DNA of 29,456 bases. Source: Lentisphaeria bacterium (lineage in GTDB: Bacteria; Verrucomicrobiota; Lentisphaeria; Victivallales; UBA1829). Made by a program: the position numbers and the translations under genes. The notes under the pieces are model-generated. The model was not told the DNA's origin. It worked only from the letters and a program-made list of their open reading frames with translations, and did not search any database. The stretch is from positions 1-29,456 of the forward strand of contig DPDG01000013.1 in assembly GCA_003526375.1 (NCBI GenBank). Reading direction: 5' to 3'. Below, one piece after another: positions 14,711 through 21,797 of the stretch (within the stretch, counting starts at the first letter, position 1; every line of letters begins with the position of its first letter).

Positions 14711-16741
14711 ATGAAAGAACTTCGATTCCGCCAGGTTCATCTGGATTTTCACACCTCGCCCCATATTCCGTCAATCGGCACGAAATTCGACAAAAAACAG
14801 TGGCAGGACACGCTGAAAAAGGCGCATGTCGATTCGATCACCTGCTTTTCTTCATGCCATCATGGCTGGAGTTATCATCCGACACAAGTCGGGAAAATGC
14901 ATCCCGGACTCAATTTCAATCTGCTCCGCGCGCAAATGGATGCCTGCCATGAGATCAACGTCAATGTCCCGATCTATCTGACGGGCGGAGTGAACAACCT
15001 TGCCGCGGAAGAACACCCGGAATGGCGGGAGATTACAGCCGAAGGCAAGCTGGCAGGCTGGGTCAGCAGCCCGCTTGAACCGGGATTCAGAAAACTCTGC
15101 TTCAACACTCCTTATCTGGACTATCTCTGCCGCATGATTGAGGAGGCGGTGCATCTCTTCCCCGATGCAAACGGCGTTTTCATTGATATTATCAGCCAGT
15201 CTCCCTGCTGCTGCAAATGGTGCATGGAGGATATGGCGAAAGAGGGATACGATCCACTCAATCCGGAAGACCGCAAACAGTTTTCCAGACGGACTTTGCT
15301 GAAATATTATCAGCGCACGACTGCCGCCGCGCGTTCTCTCGCCCCGGATATGCCGGTTTTCCATAACAGCGGCAATGTGACCGCCGGAAATCGTGACATC
15401 CTGCCTTATTTCAGCCATCTGGAGCTGGAATCCCTGCCGACCGGCGGCTGGGGCTATGACCATTATCCGATGTCCGCCGCCTACTGCCGGAAGCTTGATC
15501 TCGATTTCCTCGGCATGACCGGAAAGTTCCATACCACGTGGGGTGAATTCGGCGGATTCAAGCATCCGAATGCGCTCCGTTACGAGTGCGCCGCAATGCT
15601 GGCTCAGGGGTCGAAATGCAGCATCGGCGACCAGCTTCATCCCTCCGGCAATCTTGACGAGAGCACCTATGAGCTGATCGGAGCGGCCTACTCGGAGGTG
15701 GAGCAGAAAGAACCCTGGTGCGGACACGTCAGAAGCGCCGCCAATGTCGCGATCCTTTCCAATACGGCGTTCAATCCCGGCTCGACTCCCGAAGGCGCCT
15801 GGGCTCCCTACGGGGAAGTCGGCGCCTCCCGGCTTCTTCTGGAAAGCCATATCCACTTTGACGCCCTTGATCAGGAAATGAGTTTCGACCCTTATCAATT
15901 CCTGATTCTTGCCGATGACCTCCGCATTTCGCCGGAACTCAAGACGCGCCTCGACGCGTTTCTTGCCCGCGGCGGAAAACTGATTCTCTCCGGCGCCTCC
16001 ATTCTGCGGAAAGACGAAGACGTTCCGGCATTCGATCTGCCCTGCGAATACGCGGGAGTCAATCCGCTGTTTCCCGGTTACATCAAGGCAGCGCCTGAAT
16101 TTGCCCCGGACTTCGTGAAAACTCCGTTCGTGATGTATCAGCCGTCACACCGGATCAAAGTCAAATCCGGCACATCGCTCGGTGAAATTTACGATCCTTA
16201 CTTCAACAGAACCTATGCCCATTTTTCCTCGCATCAGCATACACCCTATCAACCGGACCCCTCCGGTTACGATGCGGGCGTCATGACGGACAATATCCTC
16301 TATTTTGCGCATCCGGTGTTCGGGCTCTATGCGGGATACGGCAATGTCGCGCTGAAACAGTTTGTTGCCAAAGCGATCCTTGCATTTGCGGGGCGGGAGC
16401 TGCCGGTTCATACGAACCTGCCGTCGCAGGGGCGCGCCACGCTGATGAAGCAGGAAGATGAGAAACGTTATGTTCTGCACCTGCTTTACGTGAATACGAT
16501 CAACCGCGGCAGCAAGATGGAAATGTCCGGCGGAAACGTCCGCAATGCAACGACAATCGAAGTGATTGAGGAGTTGAATCCGGTCGACAATATCACGGCT
16601 TCGGTAAAGGTTCCCGAAACAATCCGCAGGATCACTTTGGAACCGCAGGGCATCGAACTGCCCGTACAGCAGACGGACGGCAGGTATGAAGTCAAACTTG
16701 ACCGTCTGACCTGTCATCAGATGGTGGTTTTCCATTACTGA
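14711..16741 (+). CDS. GHL6/GH151-type glycoside hydrolase, putative alpha-L-fucosidase
   Basis: This 676-residue protein has no signal peptide and is probably cytoplasmic, acting on imported oligosaccharides. The N-terminal half (about 1-370) is a TIM-barrel-like domain. It opens with RQVHLDFHTSPHI and IGTKFDKKQWQDTL, then has HHGWSYHPT and the barrel-strand motif GVFIDIISQSPCCCKWC. The Asp of FIDI is a candidate nucleophile, and the CCxxC run is typical of the group. The middle (about 375-560) resembles the beta-galactosidase trimerisation domain (VAILSNTAFNP, FLARGGKLILSG), and a small beta domain closes the chain. Some members of this group are alpha-L-fucosidases (GH151), but many are untested. 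AGGAGG lies 7 nt before the start. It is monocistronic and convergent with the next gene. A beta-galactosidase-like activity is the alternative. Confidence 0.75.
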   Translation: MKELRFRQVHLDFHTSPHIPSIGTKFDKKQWQDTLKKAHVDSITCFSSCHHGWSYHPTQVGKMHPGLNFNLLRAQMDACHEINVNVPIYLTGGVNNLAAEEHPEWREITAEGKLAGWVSSPLEPGFRKLCFNTPYLDYLCRMIEEAVHLFPDANGVFIDIISQSPCCCKWCMEDMAKEGYDPLNPEDRKQFSRRTLLKYYQRTTAAARSLAPDMPVFHNSGNVTAGNRDILPYFSHLELESLPTGGWGYDHYPMSAAYCRKLDLDFLGMTGKFHTTWGEFGGFKHPNALRYECAAMLAQGSKCSIGDQLHPSGNLDESTYELIGAAYSEVEQKEPWCGHVRSAANVAILSNTAFNPGSTPEGAWAPYGEVGASRLLLESHIHFDALDQEMSFDPYQFLILADDLRISPELKTRLDAFLARGGKLILSGASILRKDEDVPAFDLPCEYAGVNPLFPGYIKAAPEFAPDFVKTPFVMYQPSHRIKVKSGTSLGEIYDPYFNRTYAHFSSHQHTPYQPDPSGYDAGVMTDNILYFAHPVFGLYAGYGNVALKQFVAKAILAFAGRELPVHTNLPSQGRATLMKQEDEKRYVLHLLYVNTINRGSKMEMSGGNVRNATTIEVIEELNPVDNITASVKVPETIRRITLEPQGIELPVQQTDGRYEVKLDRLTCHQMVVFHY

Positions 16742-16754
16742 TTTGTTCTGCTGT

Positions 16755-16788
16755 CCGGCGGTCAATGAATCCGCTCATTGACCGCCGG
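16755..16788. terminator. Strong hairpin shared by convergent genes
   Basis: CCGGCGGTCAATGA (16755-16768) and TCATTGACCGCCGG (16775-16788) form a perfect 14-bp stem around a 6-nt loop. It lies midway between the stops of the two convergent genes. No T tract is present on either side, but position and strength suggest a bidirectional terminator or RNA end-stabiliser. Confidence 0.65.
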
Positions 16789-16795
16789 GATAGAT

Positions 16796-19786
16796 TCAAG
16801 GGGATGTTCTGCCGGATGAGGTACCGAAAATTTCCACCTCGGTCAGCAGACGTCCGGCAATCCCTTCCCCCGCAGTGTTGAAACGTCCGCATTCGATCCG
16901 GACCGTATCTGCTTCAATTCCGTCCAGAGGAATTCGGATTTCCGCTTTCCCGGAGGAATTGTCAAAGGGATAAAGCCTCCCGCCGATCCTGATTTTTCCG
17001 GTTTTCAAGTTTCCGGACGGAGTATGAAGCTTCACCAGATGCAGTGGAGATGAATGGGATAATTTGAATTCAACCCAGGGATTTTTGTCCATCGCAGACG
17101 GTTTCCATGAGTATTCCGGCCGTTCCGTTTCGGTCAGTCCGTCGATCAGATAATACAGCGAGCCGGTTTTGGAAGTCATGTAGAAACGTGCATCGCTGGA
17201 AGCCGTGATCTTCGGCACCCCCGGAGCCAGTTTTCCCTGTTCTCCGTAAAGAGTGTATTCAATATCCAGCATTTCACCCTGTCCCGCCAGATTGCCCGTT
17301 TTTTTCCGGGCGGCTCGATGGGCGTTGATTGCGGCTACAGTGTCGGCAACCGCCGGAAGCCGGGATGCCAACTCTTTATCACTGCAATAAATTCTGGTTT
17401 CGTTCGGAGTGAAAGCATCTGTAAAAATACCGTTATTCACTTGAACCGCCGCTGTTCCACCTTCCAGATACAGTTTGCCGGAAAATCTGTTTTTGAGCCG
17501 GAACGTCGCTTTGATTTTGTTCATGGATGTATTGACGGCGATCAGACAGAGCTTTCCGTCATGGATTTTCAAGCCTGCCTGAAAGTGAGGATGAACCGGA
17601 ATGGTTTCCGTCTGCACGCCGCCCGGAACGGAATTTTCCAGCATATAATCCCGCAGGAGCATCAGGGTTTTGCCGATGGCGGGCGGTCCGAGGATCAGAG
17701 ATGAAAAACGCTGGCTGTCGAACCACGCATACAGATTGAATCCTTTGACATTATGCACAACCGCCTGAAAAATCTGACTGCGCTGGTCATGATAAGTCGG
17801 AGGGATTCCCCGTGTTTTTCCATCGCGGGAAAGCGCCGGCCATGAGGTCATAAGCGGCATCTGCCATGCGGGGCGGAGCGAAGTGGAGACCTTGGCATAT
17901 TCCGAAGGTTCCCAGCGGTTTTTTGAGGTGGTTCCATCTTCGAAGTATTGCGGATAACAGTCCGGAAGCAGGATATCGCAGCCTTTGTAATACCGGCGCA
18001 TTCCGCCGGTGCCCCAGTTGAGCATGAAACAGGGATGATAGGGGTCGATTTCCGCAATCAGCTCGCGTGCTTCCTCATACCAGACCGGATTGTTGTCGCG
18101 GCATTCCGGTTCATCCGCCATGTACCATCCCAGCACACCGTCCAGTTTTCCTGCCTCGCTGACAAATTCAATGATCTTTTTCCTCTGTTCCGGCGTCAGT
18201 CCTTTCCGGCGGGTTTCGGGGTCTTTGAACACGACCCAGCGCCAGTCATTCCATCCGTCCAGATCCTGAAATGGCACGATGAGCGAACGCAGCCCGAAAT
18301 CTTCATACCGTGAACGCACTGCCTCCACTGCATCGGACATCCGGGCATAGCGGGCAGTATTGAGAAAGGAATTATAACACGCCTTCCGTTTTCCATGAGT
18401 GCCGTACCAGCCGTAAGGCAGGAAAGGAACGCCATCTACATGAGTGACGCCGCGGGCATCCAGCCAGACTTCTCCTTTCCGGTAGGGCAGTTTGCGGATC
18501 TTTACGGATGCCGCCAGTTCCCGCCCGTTCTTTTCGCATCTGACTTTCAGCGTATAACGGCCGTCCGCCAGTTTTGCACCATCGAACAGAACTCTGTCTC
18601 TGCCGCCGGAGCGGGCTATTTTACGGACTTCGCGGACATTTTCTCCTGTCAGTTCGACGGTCAGGGGAATCCCGATGTCTTCCCGCAGTTCTATCTGTGC
18701 TTCGATGGTTTTGTCCGGCATCGTGGCGTAAAGATTATTGCGGTAGGCGGGACGCAGCAGCGTCACATGCAGCGGGATGTATTCCACAGTGACCTCCCGT
18801 GTCATGCGTTTCTGCAATACGGGGCTTCTTTTGTTGGAGAACAGATCCCATGTGAAAAGATAGTGCCCGTTTTCCACCTGCGGAATGGAAACGGAAAATG
18901 CCTGATAGGAATGGCGCGGCAGGCGGATCACTGATTCCGAGGATGTTTTTTTTCCGGTTTCCAGATCGGTCAGGGTGCAGAGCTGGCGGAAGATGCGGAA
19001 AGACTGCGTATTGTTGTGAACCGTGGCGGAAACCTGATAGGACTGTGTGTCTCCGGAACGCCGGATCTCCCCCTTGAAGTTTTCTATGTCGTAAAGATGT
19101 TCCGCCGCATTGAAGGAGCCGACCGTAACCATGCCGAACGCTTTCGGGATGACATGGCTTTTATACGGCAGTTGTGACCATGACGAGAGTTCCGCCGGCT
19201 GGACGCTCCAGCGGTTGCGCGCCACGTTGATCCGCCATTTGTCACTGTTTGCCGGTACAAAATTCATGGCGCCGAACGGGATCGCCGCTTCCAATGTCCA
19301 TTTTCCGGAAGTGATCCGGGTTTTGACGGCGGCGCCGCTTTTCCATGCGGAACTGAACAGATACTTTTCCTGATCCGTGTTGTCATCCTGCCCGAAGAAA
19401 TCAGTGCTTGCACCGTTGGAGTCTGCGATGATTTTATAAAAACTCAGAACCCTGGAGTCCGGAACCAGGCTGATTTCAACAGAATCGTTCATCCAGACAA
19501 GCCCGGAACCATCTGAATAAGGTTTGCGGACCAGCCGGGCTGTATCCGGTTCGTCGCATTCCACTGCAAAAAACAGATAATCGCCGTTGTTATATGTTTT
19601 GAAACGGGTTTGTGCGGCGGCGGGTTCTTTTGTTCCGATCAGCGTGAAAGATGAACGCCATGGAATTTTCCGCCAGACCGGTTCGGAAAGATCGCCGTCG
19701 ATGACAGGCTGTTCGGCGATGAACGGAACGGCGCACAGTGTCAATGCCGGCAGGAAAGATGCCAGAAAACTGAATATTTTTTTCAT
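16796..19786 (-). CDS. Secreted multidomain glycoside-hydrolase-like protein (CBM9-like, TIM barrel, F5/8C)
   Basis: This is a 996-residue exported protein. A signal peptide (about 1-18, MKKIFSFLASFLPALTLC) is followed by a CBM9/DOMON-like sugar-binding domain (about 20-225). Its marks are VIDGDLSEPVWRKIPW, WMNDSVEISLVPD and WTLEAAIPFGAM. Beta-sandwich segments (about 235-450) lead to a TIM-barrel-like domain (about 450-760). This begins VDGVPFLPYGWYGTHG and carries GWYMADEPE near residue 555, where the Glu is a candidate acid/base at the end of a barrel strand. The C-terminus (about 850-990) looks like an F5/8 type C discoidin/CBM32 domain. The overall plan fits surface polysaccharide or glycoprotein degradation, but no named GH family is obvious. 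It is the last gene of a three-gene operon, 18 bp after the small secreted protein. Its own ribosome-binding site (GGGCAG) is weak, so coupling is possible. Confidence 0.82.
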   Translation of the reverse strand: MKKIFSFLASFLPALTLCAVPFIAEQPVIDGDLSEPVWRKIPWRSSFTLIGTKEPAAAQTRFKTYNNGDYLFFAVECDEPDTARLVRKPYSDGSGLVWMNDSVEISLVPDSRVLSFYKIIADSNGASTDFFGQDDNTDQEKYLFSSAWKSGAAVKTRITSGKWTLEAAIPFGAMNFVPANSDKWRINVARNRWSVQPAELSSWSQLPYKSHVIPKAFGMVTVGSFNAAEHLYDIENFKGEIRRSGDTQSYQVSATVHNNTQSFRIFRQLCTLTDLETGKKTSSESVIRLPRHSYQAFSVSIPQVENGHYLFTWDLFSNKRSPVLQKRMTREVTVEYIPLHVTLLRPAYRNNLYATMPDKTIEAQIELREDIGIPLTVELTGENVREVRKIARSGGRDRVLFDGAKLADGRYTLKVRCEKNGRELAASVKIRKLPYRKGEVWLDARGVTHVDGVPFLPYGWYGTHGKRKACYNSFLNTARYARMSDAVEAVRSRYEDFGLRSLIVPFQDLDGWNDWRWVVFKDPETRRKGLTPEQRKKIIEFVSEAGKLDGVLGWYMADEPECRDNNPVWYEEARELIAEIDPYHPCFMLNWGTGGMRRYYKGCDILLPDCYPQYFEDGTTSKNRWEPSEYAKVSTSLRPAWQMPLMTSWPALSRDGKTRGIPPTYHDQRSQIFQAVVHNVKGFNLYAWFDSQRFSSLILGPPAIGKTLMLLRDYMLENSVPGGVQTETIPVHPHFQAGLKIHDGKLCLIAVNTSMNKIKATFRLKNRFSGKLYLEGGTAAVQVNNGIFTDAFTPNETRIYCSDKELASRLPAVADTVAAINAHRAARKKTGNLAGQGEMLDIEYTLYGEQGKLAPGVPKITASSDARFYMTSKTGSLYYLIDGLTETERPEYSWKPSAMDKNPWVEFKLSHSSPLHLVKLHTPSGNLKTGKIRIGGRLYPFDNSSGKAEIRIPLDGIEADTVRIECGRFNTAGEGIAGRLLTEVEIFGTSSGRTSP

Positions 19787-19804
19787 GATTCATTCTGCCC
19801 GCAG

Positions 19805-20260
19805 TTATTTTTCAATGGAGAAAACGAGTTCAGAGGAGACATATTTGTCCGTTTTCACGTCGGGTTTGTCCTTCCTGCGAAAAAGAGCGGTGGCTGAAAT
19901 GCAGTAATCCCCCTCCGGCCAGTGAACGGTTCCGAACCACCCCTGCATATTCTTATTGTCGGGAGCAAGCCATCTCCATTGATGAAACCGGATGCTCTGC
20001 CACTGAGGATCGCTGCCGCTGACCTTGAGTTTCAAAGTCTCCGCAAAGGATGCGGGAACATTCTTTGCATAGGCGTGTACGTTCCATGCTGCAAAGCAAT
20101 AGCCGTCCGGATATTTCACGTCCATTTTGAATGTGACCTTGTCGCCGGGTCTGAATGATGCCCGTCCGTTTTCCAACGCGGTTTTGAAAGAGAATTCCTT
20201 CTGCTGCCCGAACAGCGCCAGAGTTGCGGCGAACAATGCCGCACACAGAGTTTTTTTCAT
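19805..20260 (-). CDS. Small secreted protein of unknown function
   Basis: This 151-residue protein has a clear signal peptide (MKKTLCAALFAATLALFG, cleavage near residue 18). The mature part is rich in aromatic residues and beta-strand-like segments (RPGDKVTFKMDVKYPDGY, WQSIRFHQWRWLAPD, GWFGTVHWPEGDYCI), suggesting a single beta-sandwich or carbohydrate-binding fold. I do not recognise a family. AGGAAAGG precedes the ATG. It lies between the pseudopilin (60 bp upstream) and the 996-residue hydrolase-like protein (18 bp downstream). It may be an accessory binding protein for the same substrate; that is inferred from context only. Confidence 0.75.
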   Translation of the reverse strand: MKKTLCAALFAATLALFGQQKEFSFKTALENGRASFRPGDKVTFKMDVKYPDGYCFAAWNVHAYAKNVPASFAETLKLKVSGSDPQWQSIRFHQWRWLAPDNKNMQGWFGTVHWPEGDYCISATALFRRKDKPDVKTDKYVSSELVFSIEK

Positions 20261-20320
20261 GATTATCTGCCTTTCCTGTTAGAGTTCCGTTATTTTTCCA
20301 ATCGGTATGAATTCCACGGA

Positions 20321-21577
20321 TCAGGGGTATGCCCCCGCGATTTGAGCATATCCGATGAAGTAGGTCCACCCGGACATGCTTTTCCGTGAATCGGAAAACT
20401 GTTTGACCTGAATACTGCCCGCATGTCCATCCGCATAAACGGTACTGCATTTCCCGTTATGGCGGAAATGCGGCAGCCCAAGCCCGCCCTGAGCATAGTT
20501 GTTGTCATCCAGATACGCATGGCTGATTCTGCTTTCCCGTGACGGAGAACTGCGGTACTGCTTCCATAAGGAATCTCCCAGCAGAATCATTTCCGCAGGT
20601 GAATTCCATGCTGTCCGCCCGGTACCGGTAATGTAAAAAGGCTTTGGCGCTGCAATATTATAGGAACGCGGCAACTGCCCGCAAACCCGCAGACCGTAAA
20701 AGTGGTTGCCGCTGCCGTAGAGCCAGCTGTCCGGACAGCGGAATTCCTTTGGATATCCGGTTGCGGTGCGGGCTGAGGTATATCCGTCATCCCGGAGTTT
20801 CCATGTGTAGTAATATACTGATTTACCCGGAATGTCCAGACGTGCCGGATAGGTCCAGCCTTGATTGTCGCCTGCATAGCTGCCGACAGCCATAAAGGTC
20901 TGCTTCAGATTGGACAGGCAGCTGATTCCCACTGCGATTGTCTTTGCCTTGTTCAATGCCGGCAGCAGCATTCCTGCCAGGATAGCGATGATCGCAATCA
21001 CGATCAGGAGTTCTATCAGGGTGAAAACTCCTGTTTTCACCCTTGAAGTAAGAACAGAGGAACATGGAACTCTGAAGTAAGAAGGAACGGGGAAACATTT
21101 GAACAATCGAACAATTGAACAATTCAGCAATTGAATGGAGAAAGAAGAAGTGAGGTCAGGGGACTGGCAACATCCTGCCCTGTTCTGCTGCCGGAATGAA
21201 ATACCACTTTTACAACTTTTCCTCATCAGGAGTTCTATCAGGGTGAAAACTCCTGTTTTCACTCTGCGAAGTAAGAACATCGGACAGGGAACATGGAGGT
21301 AAGAATGTAGAAAAACATTTGAACAACCGGACAATCGAATGAAGAAAGAAGCGGACGAAATATGAGTGATATTCACATTGAGTCCATGATCTCCGGCAGG
21401 CTGTGCTGAATCTTGATCTGCGGTGCGGAATGGTCTTCCGGAGAGGACAAAGCCAATTCGCACCCTGCCAGGCTGCCGCCGGGGCGAAACACTCTTTTTA
21501 CAAATTATCCTCATCAGAAATTTTATAAAAGTGAATGATATCTTGTTTCCTTTTCCTCCAGAAGTTTTTTTCTTCAT
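20321..21577 (-). CDS. Pseudopilin-like protein (H-X9-DG type) with triplicated N-terminal box
   Basis: This is a 418-residue protein of the same class as the one at 8625-9665. The complete box FTLIELLIVIAIIAILAG begins at about residue 185 and runs into LLPALNKAK. Two broken boxes precede it: FTFIKFLMRIICKK (about residue 15) and FTLIELLMRKSCK (about residue 111), each heading a repeat unit (288 and 222 bp). The C-terminal motif RHNGKCSTVYADGH is exactly H-X9-DG. The start at 21577 (MKKKTSGG) is chosen because AGGAGA lies 7 nt upstream; the in-frame ATG at 21640 has no such site. A GTG at 21040, directly before the complete box, would give a normal-length pseudopilin but has no spaced ribosome-binding site. 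It heads an operon with two secreted proteins and is divergent from a GntR-type regulator. Confidence 0.83.
   Translation of the reverse strand: MKKKTSGGKGNKISFTFIKFLMRIICKKSVSPRRQPGRVRIGFVLSGRPFRTADQDSAQPAGDHGLNVNITHISSASFFIRLSGCSNVFLHSYLHVPCPMFLLRRVKTGVFTLIELLMRKSCKSGISFRQQNRAGCCQSPDLTSSFSIQLLNCSIVRLFKCFPVPSYFRVPCSSVLTSRVKTGVFTLIELLIVIAIIAILAGMLLPALNKAKTIAVGISCLSNLKQTFMAVGSYAGDNQGWTYPARLDIPGKSVYYYTWKLRDDGYTSARTATGYPKEFRCPDSWLYGSGNHFYGLRVCGQLPRSYNIAAPKPFYITGTGRTAWNSPAEMILLGDSLWKQYRSSPSRESRISHAYLDDNNYAQGGLGLPHFRHNGKCSTVYADGHAGSIQVKQFSDSRKSMSGWTYFIGYAQIAGAYP
21003..21040 (-). repeat. 38-bp perfect direct repeat, copy 1
   Basis: This is identical over 38 nt to 21225-21262, 222 bp away. It starts at the GTG codon (21040) and covers the palindrome and the FTLIELL codons. 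The perfect match contrasts with the diverged sequence between the copies. Confidence 0.9.
21019..21042 (-). repeat. Palindrome at pseudopilin box (copy B)
   Basis: GGGTGAAAAC and GTTTTCACCC form a perfect 10-bp inverted repeat around a 4-nt loop (AGGA on the coding strand). It lies at the junction between repeat unit B and the complete FTLIELL box. Confidence 0.85.
21026..21247 (-). repeat. FTLIEL repeat unit B (222 bp)
   Basis: The unit runs from the second FTLIELL box to the third. It contains AGGAAAAGTTGTAAAA, TTTCATTCCGGC, five octamers at 21093-21132, CGTTCCTTCTTACTTC and the terminal palindrome. It encodes MRKSCKSGISFR...CFPVPSYFRVPCS. It is in frame. Confidence 0.85.
21093..21132. 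repeat. Octamer tandem array inside unit B
   Basis: On the plus strand five consecutive 8-bp units read AAACATTT, GAACAATC, GAACAATT, GAACAATT, CAGCAATT. Unit C has AAACATTT, GAACAACC, GGACAATC at 21313-21336, and unit A has only AAATGTTT with one degenerate neighbour at 8845-8860. Array length accounts for part of the length difference between units. Confidence 0.7.
21225..21262 (-). repeat. 38-bp perfect direct repeat, copy 2
   Basis: This is the partner of 21003-21040. After this copy the sequence departs into GAGGAAAAGTTGTAAAA, coding MRKSCK, instead of the hydrophobic helix codons. The identical block therefore flanks repeat unit B like a long target duplication or a recombination crossover tract. 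Confidence 0.9.
21241..21264 (-). repeat. Palindrome at pseudopilin box (copy C)
   Basis: On the coding strand GAGTGAAAAC and GTTTTCACCC form the same inverted repeat as copies A and B, with one mismatched pair. It lies at the end of repeat unit C. Confidence 0.75.
21248..21535 (-). repeat. FTLIEL repeat unit C (288 bp)
   Basis: This is the most diverged unit. It begins at FTFIKFLMRIICKK and has a longer unique middle (about 21345-21500) than units A and B. It then rejoins them at the octamers, the CCATGTTC segment, TTCTTACTTCGCAG and the palindrome. Its 5' end reads AGGATAATTTGTAAAAA against AGGAAAAGTTGTAAAA in the others. It is in frame. Confidence 0.75.
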
Positions 21578-21630
21578 TGCACAGTCTCCTTTCTTGCCAT
21601 CGGCAGGATATCTTTGTTTATGATGATGTA

Positions 21631-21642
21631 ACCTGTTCACTT
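21631..21642 (+). promoter_or_regulatory. Direct repeat ACCTGTTCACTT, distal copy (candidate operator)
   Basis: ACCTGTTCACTT is repeated exactly at 21745-21756. This copy lies in the 5' leader of the divergent pseudopilin operon, about 40 nt after its predicted transcription start, where bound protein could block elongation. Confidence 0.45.
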
Positions 21643-21684
21643 TTCTGATTGATCCGCTTTTCTCCGGTCTCCGGCTCTGTATTT

Positions 21685-21712
21685 ATTATATGATATTTCT
21701 ATAAATAATCAA
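21685..21712 (-). promoter_or_regulatory. Predicted promoter for the pseudopilin operon
   Basis: On the minus strand a -35 box TTGATT (21712-21707) and a perfect -10 box TATAAT (21690-21685) are separated by 16 bp. The predicted transcript starts near 21678, giving a leader of about 100 nt before the start codon at 21577. Confidence 0.6.
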
Positions 21713-21741
21713 TATGGAAGAAAATATATTTTCTGATTTTA

Positions 21742-21769
21742 TTGACCTGTTCACTTCTTGTGGTATATT
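21742..21769 (+). promoter_or_regulatory. Predicted promoter for GntR-type gene
   Basis: TTGACC (21742-21747) and TATATT (21764-21769) are spaced by 16 bp. Transcription would start near 21776, so the in-frame ATG at 21714 would be excluded and the GTG at 21798 favoured. The operator candidate at 21745-21756 lies between the two boxes. Confidence 0.6.
21745..21756 (+). promoter_or_regulatory. Direct repeat ACCTGTTCACTT, promoter-overlapping copy (candidate operator)
   Basis: This second exact copy of the 12-mer overlaps the -35 box and spacer of the regulator's own promoter, a classic position for autorepression. With the copy at 21631 it would let one regulator control both divergent transcripts. 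Confidence 0.5.
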
Positions 21770-21797
21770 ACATGCATCAGAGAAAGGGAAGGGTGCT

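Noticed and set aside
14852..15898. 348-codon open frame on the minus strand
   Set aside because: It is antisense to the GHL6/GH151-type gene and has no domain signature.
21093..21132. Octamer array as a CRISPR
   Set aside because: The units are only 8 bp, have no spacers and lie within a coding repeat; no cas gene is nearby.
21026..21247. Self-splicing intron interrupting the pseudopilin box
   Set aside because: The unit is too short for group I or II catalytic cores, stays open in frame, and removing it leaves a duplicated rather than a seamless box.
21003..21577. Diversity-generating retroelement template/variable repeats
   Set aside because: No reverse transcriptase or accessory gene is in the window. 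The differences between copies are indels and scattered changes, not adenine-specific, and the repeats lie at the 5' rather than the 3' end of the genes.
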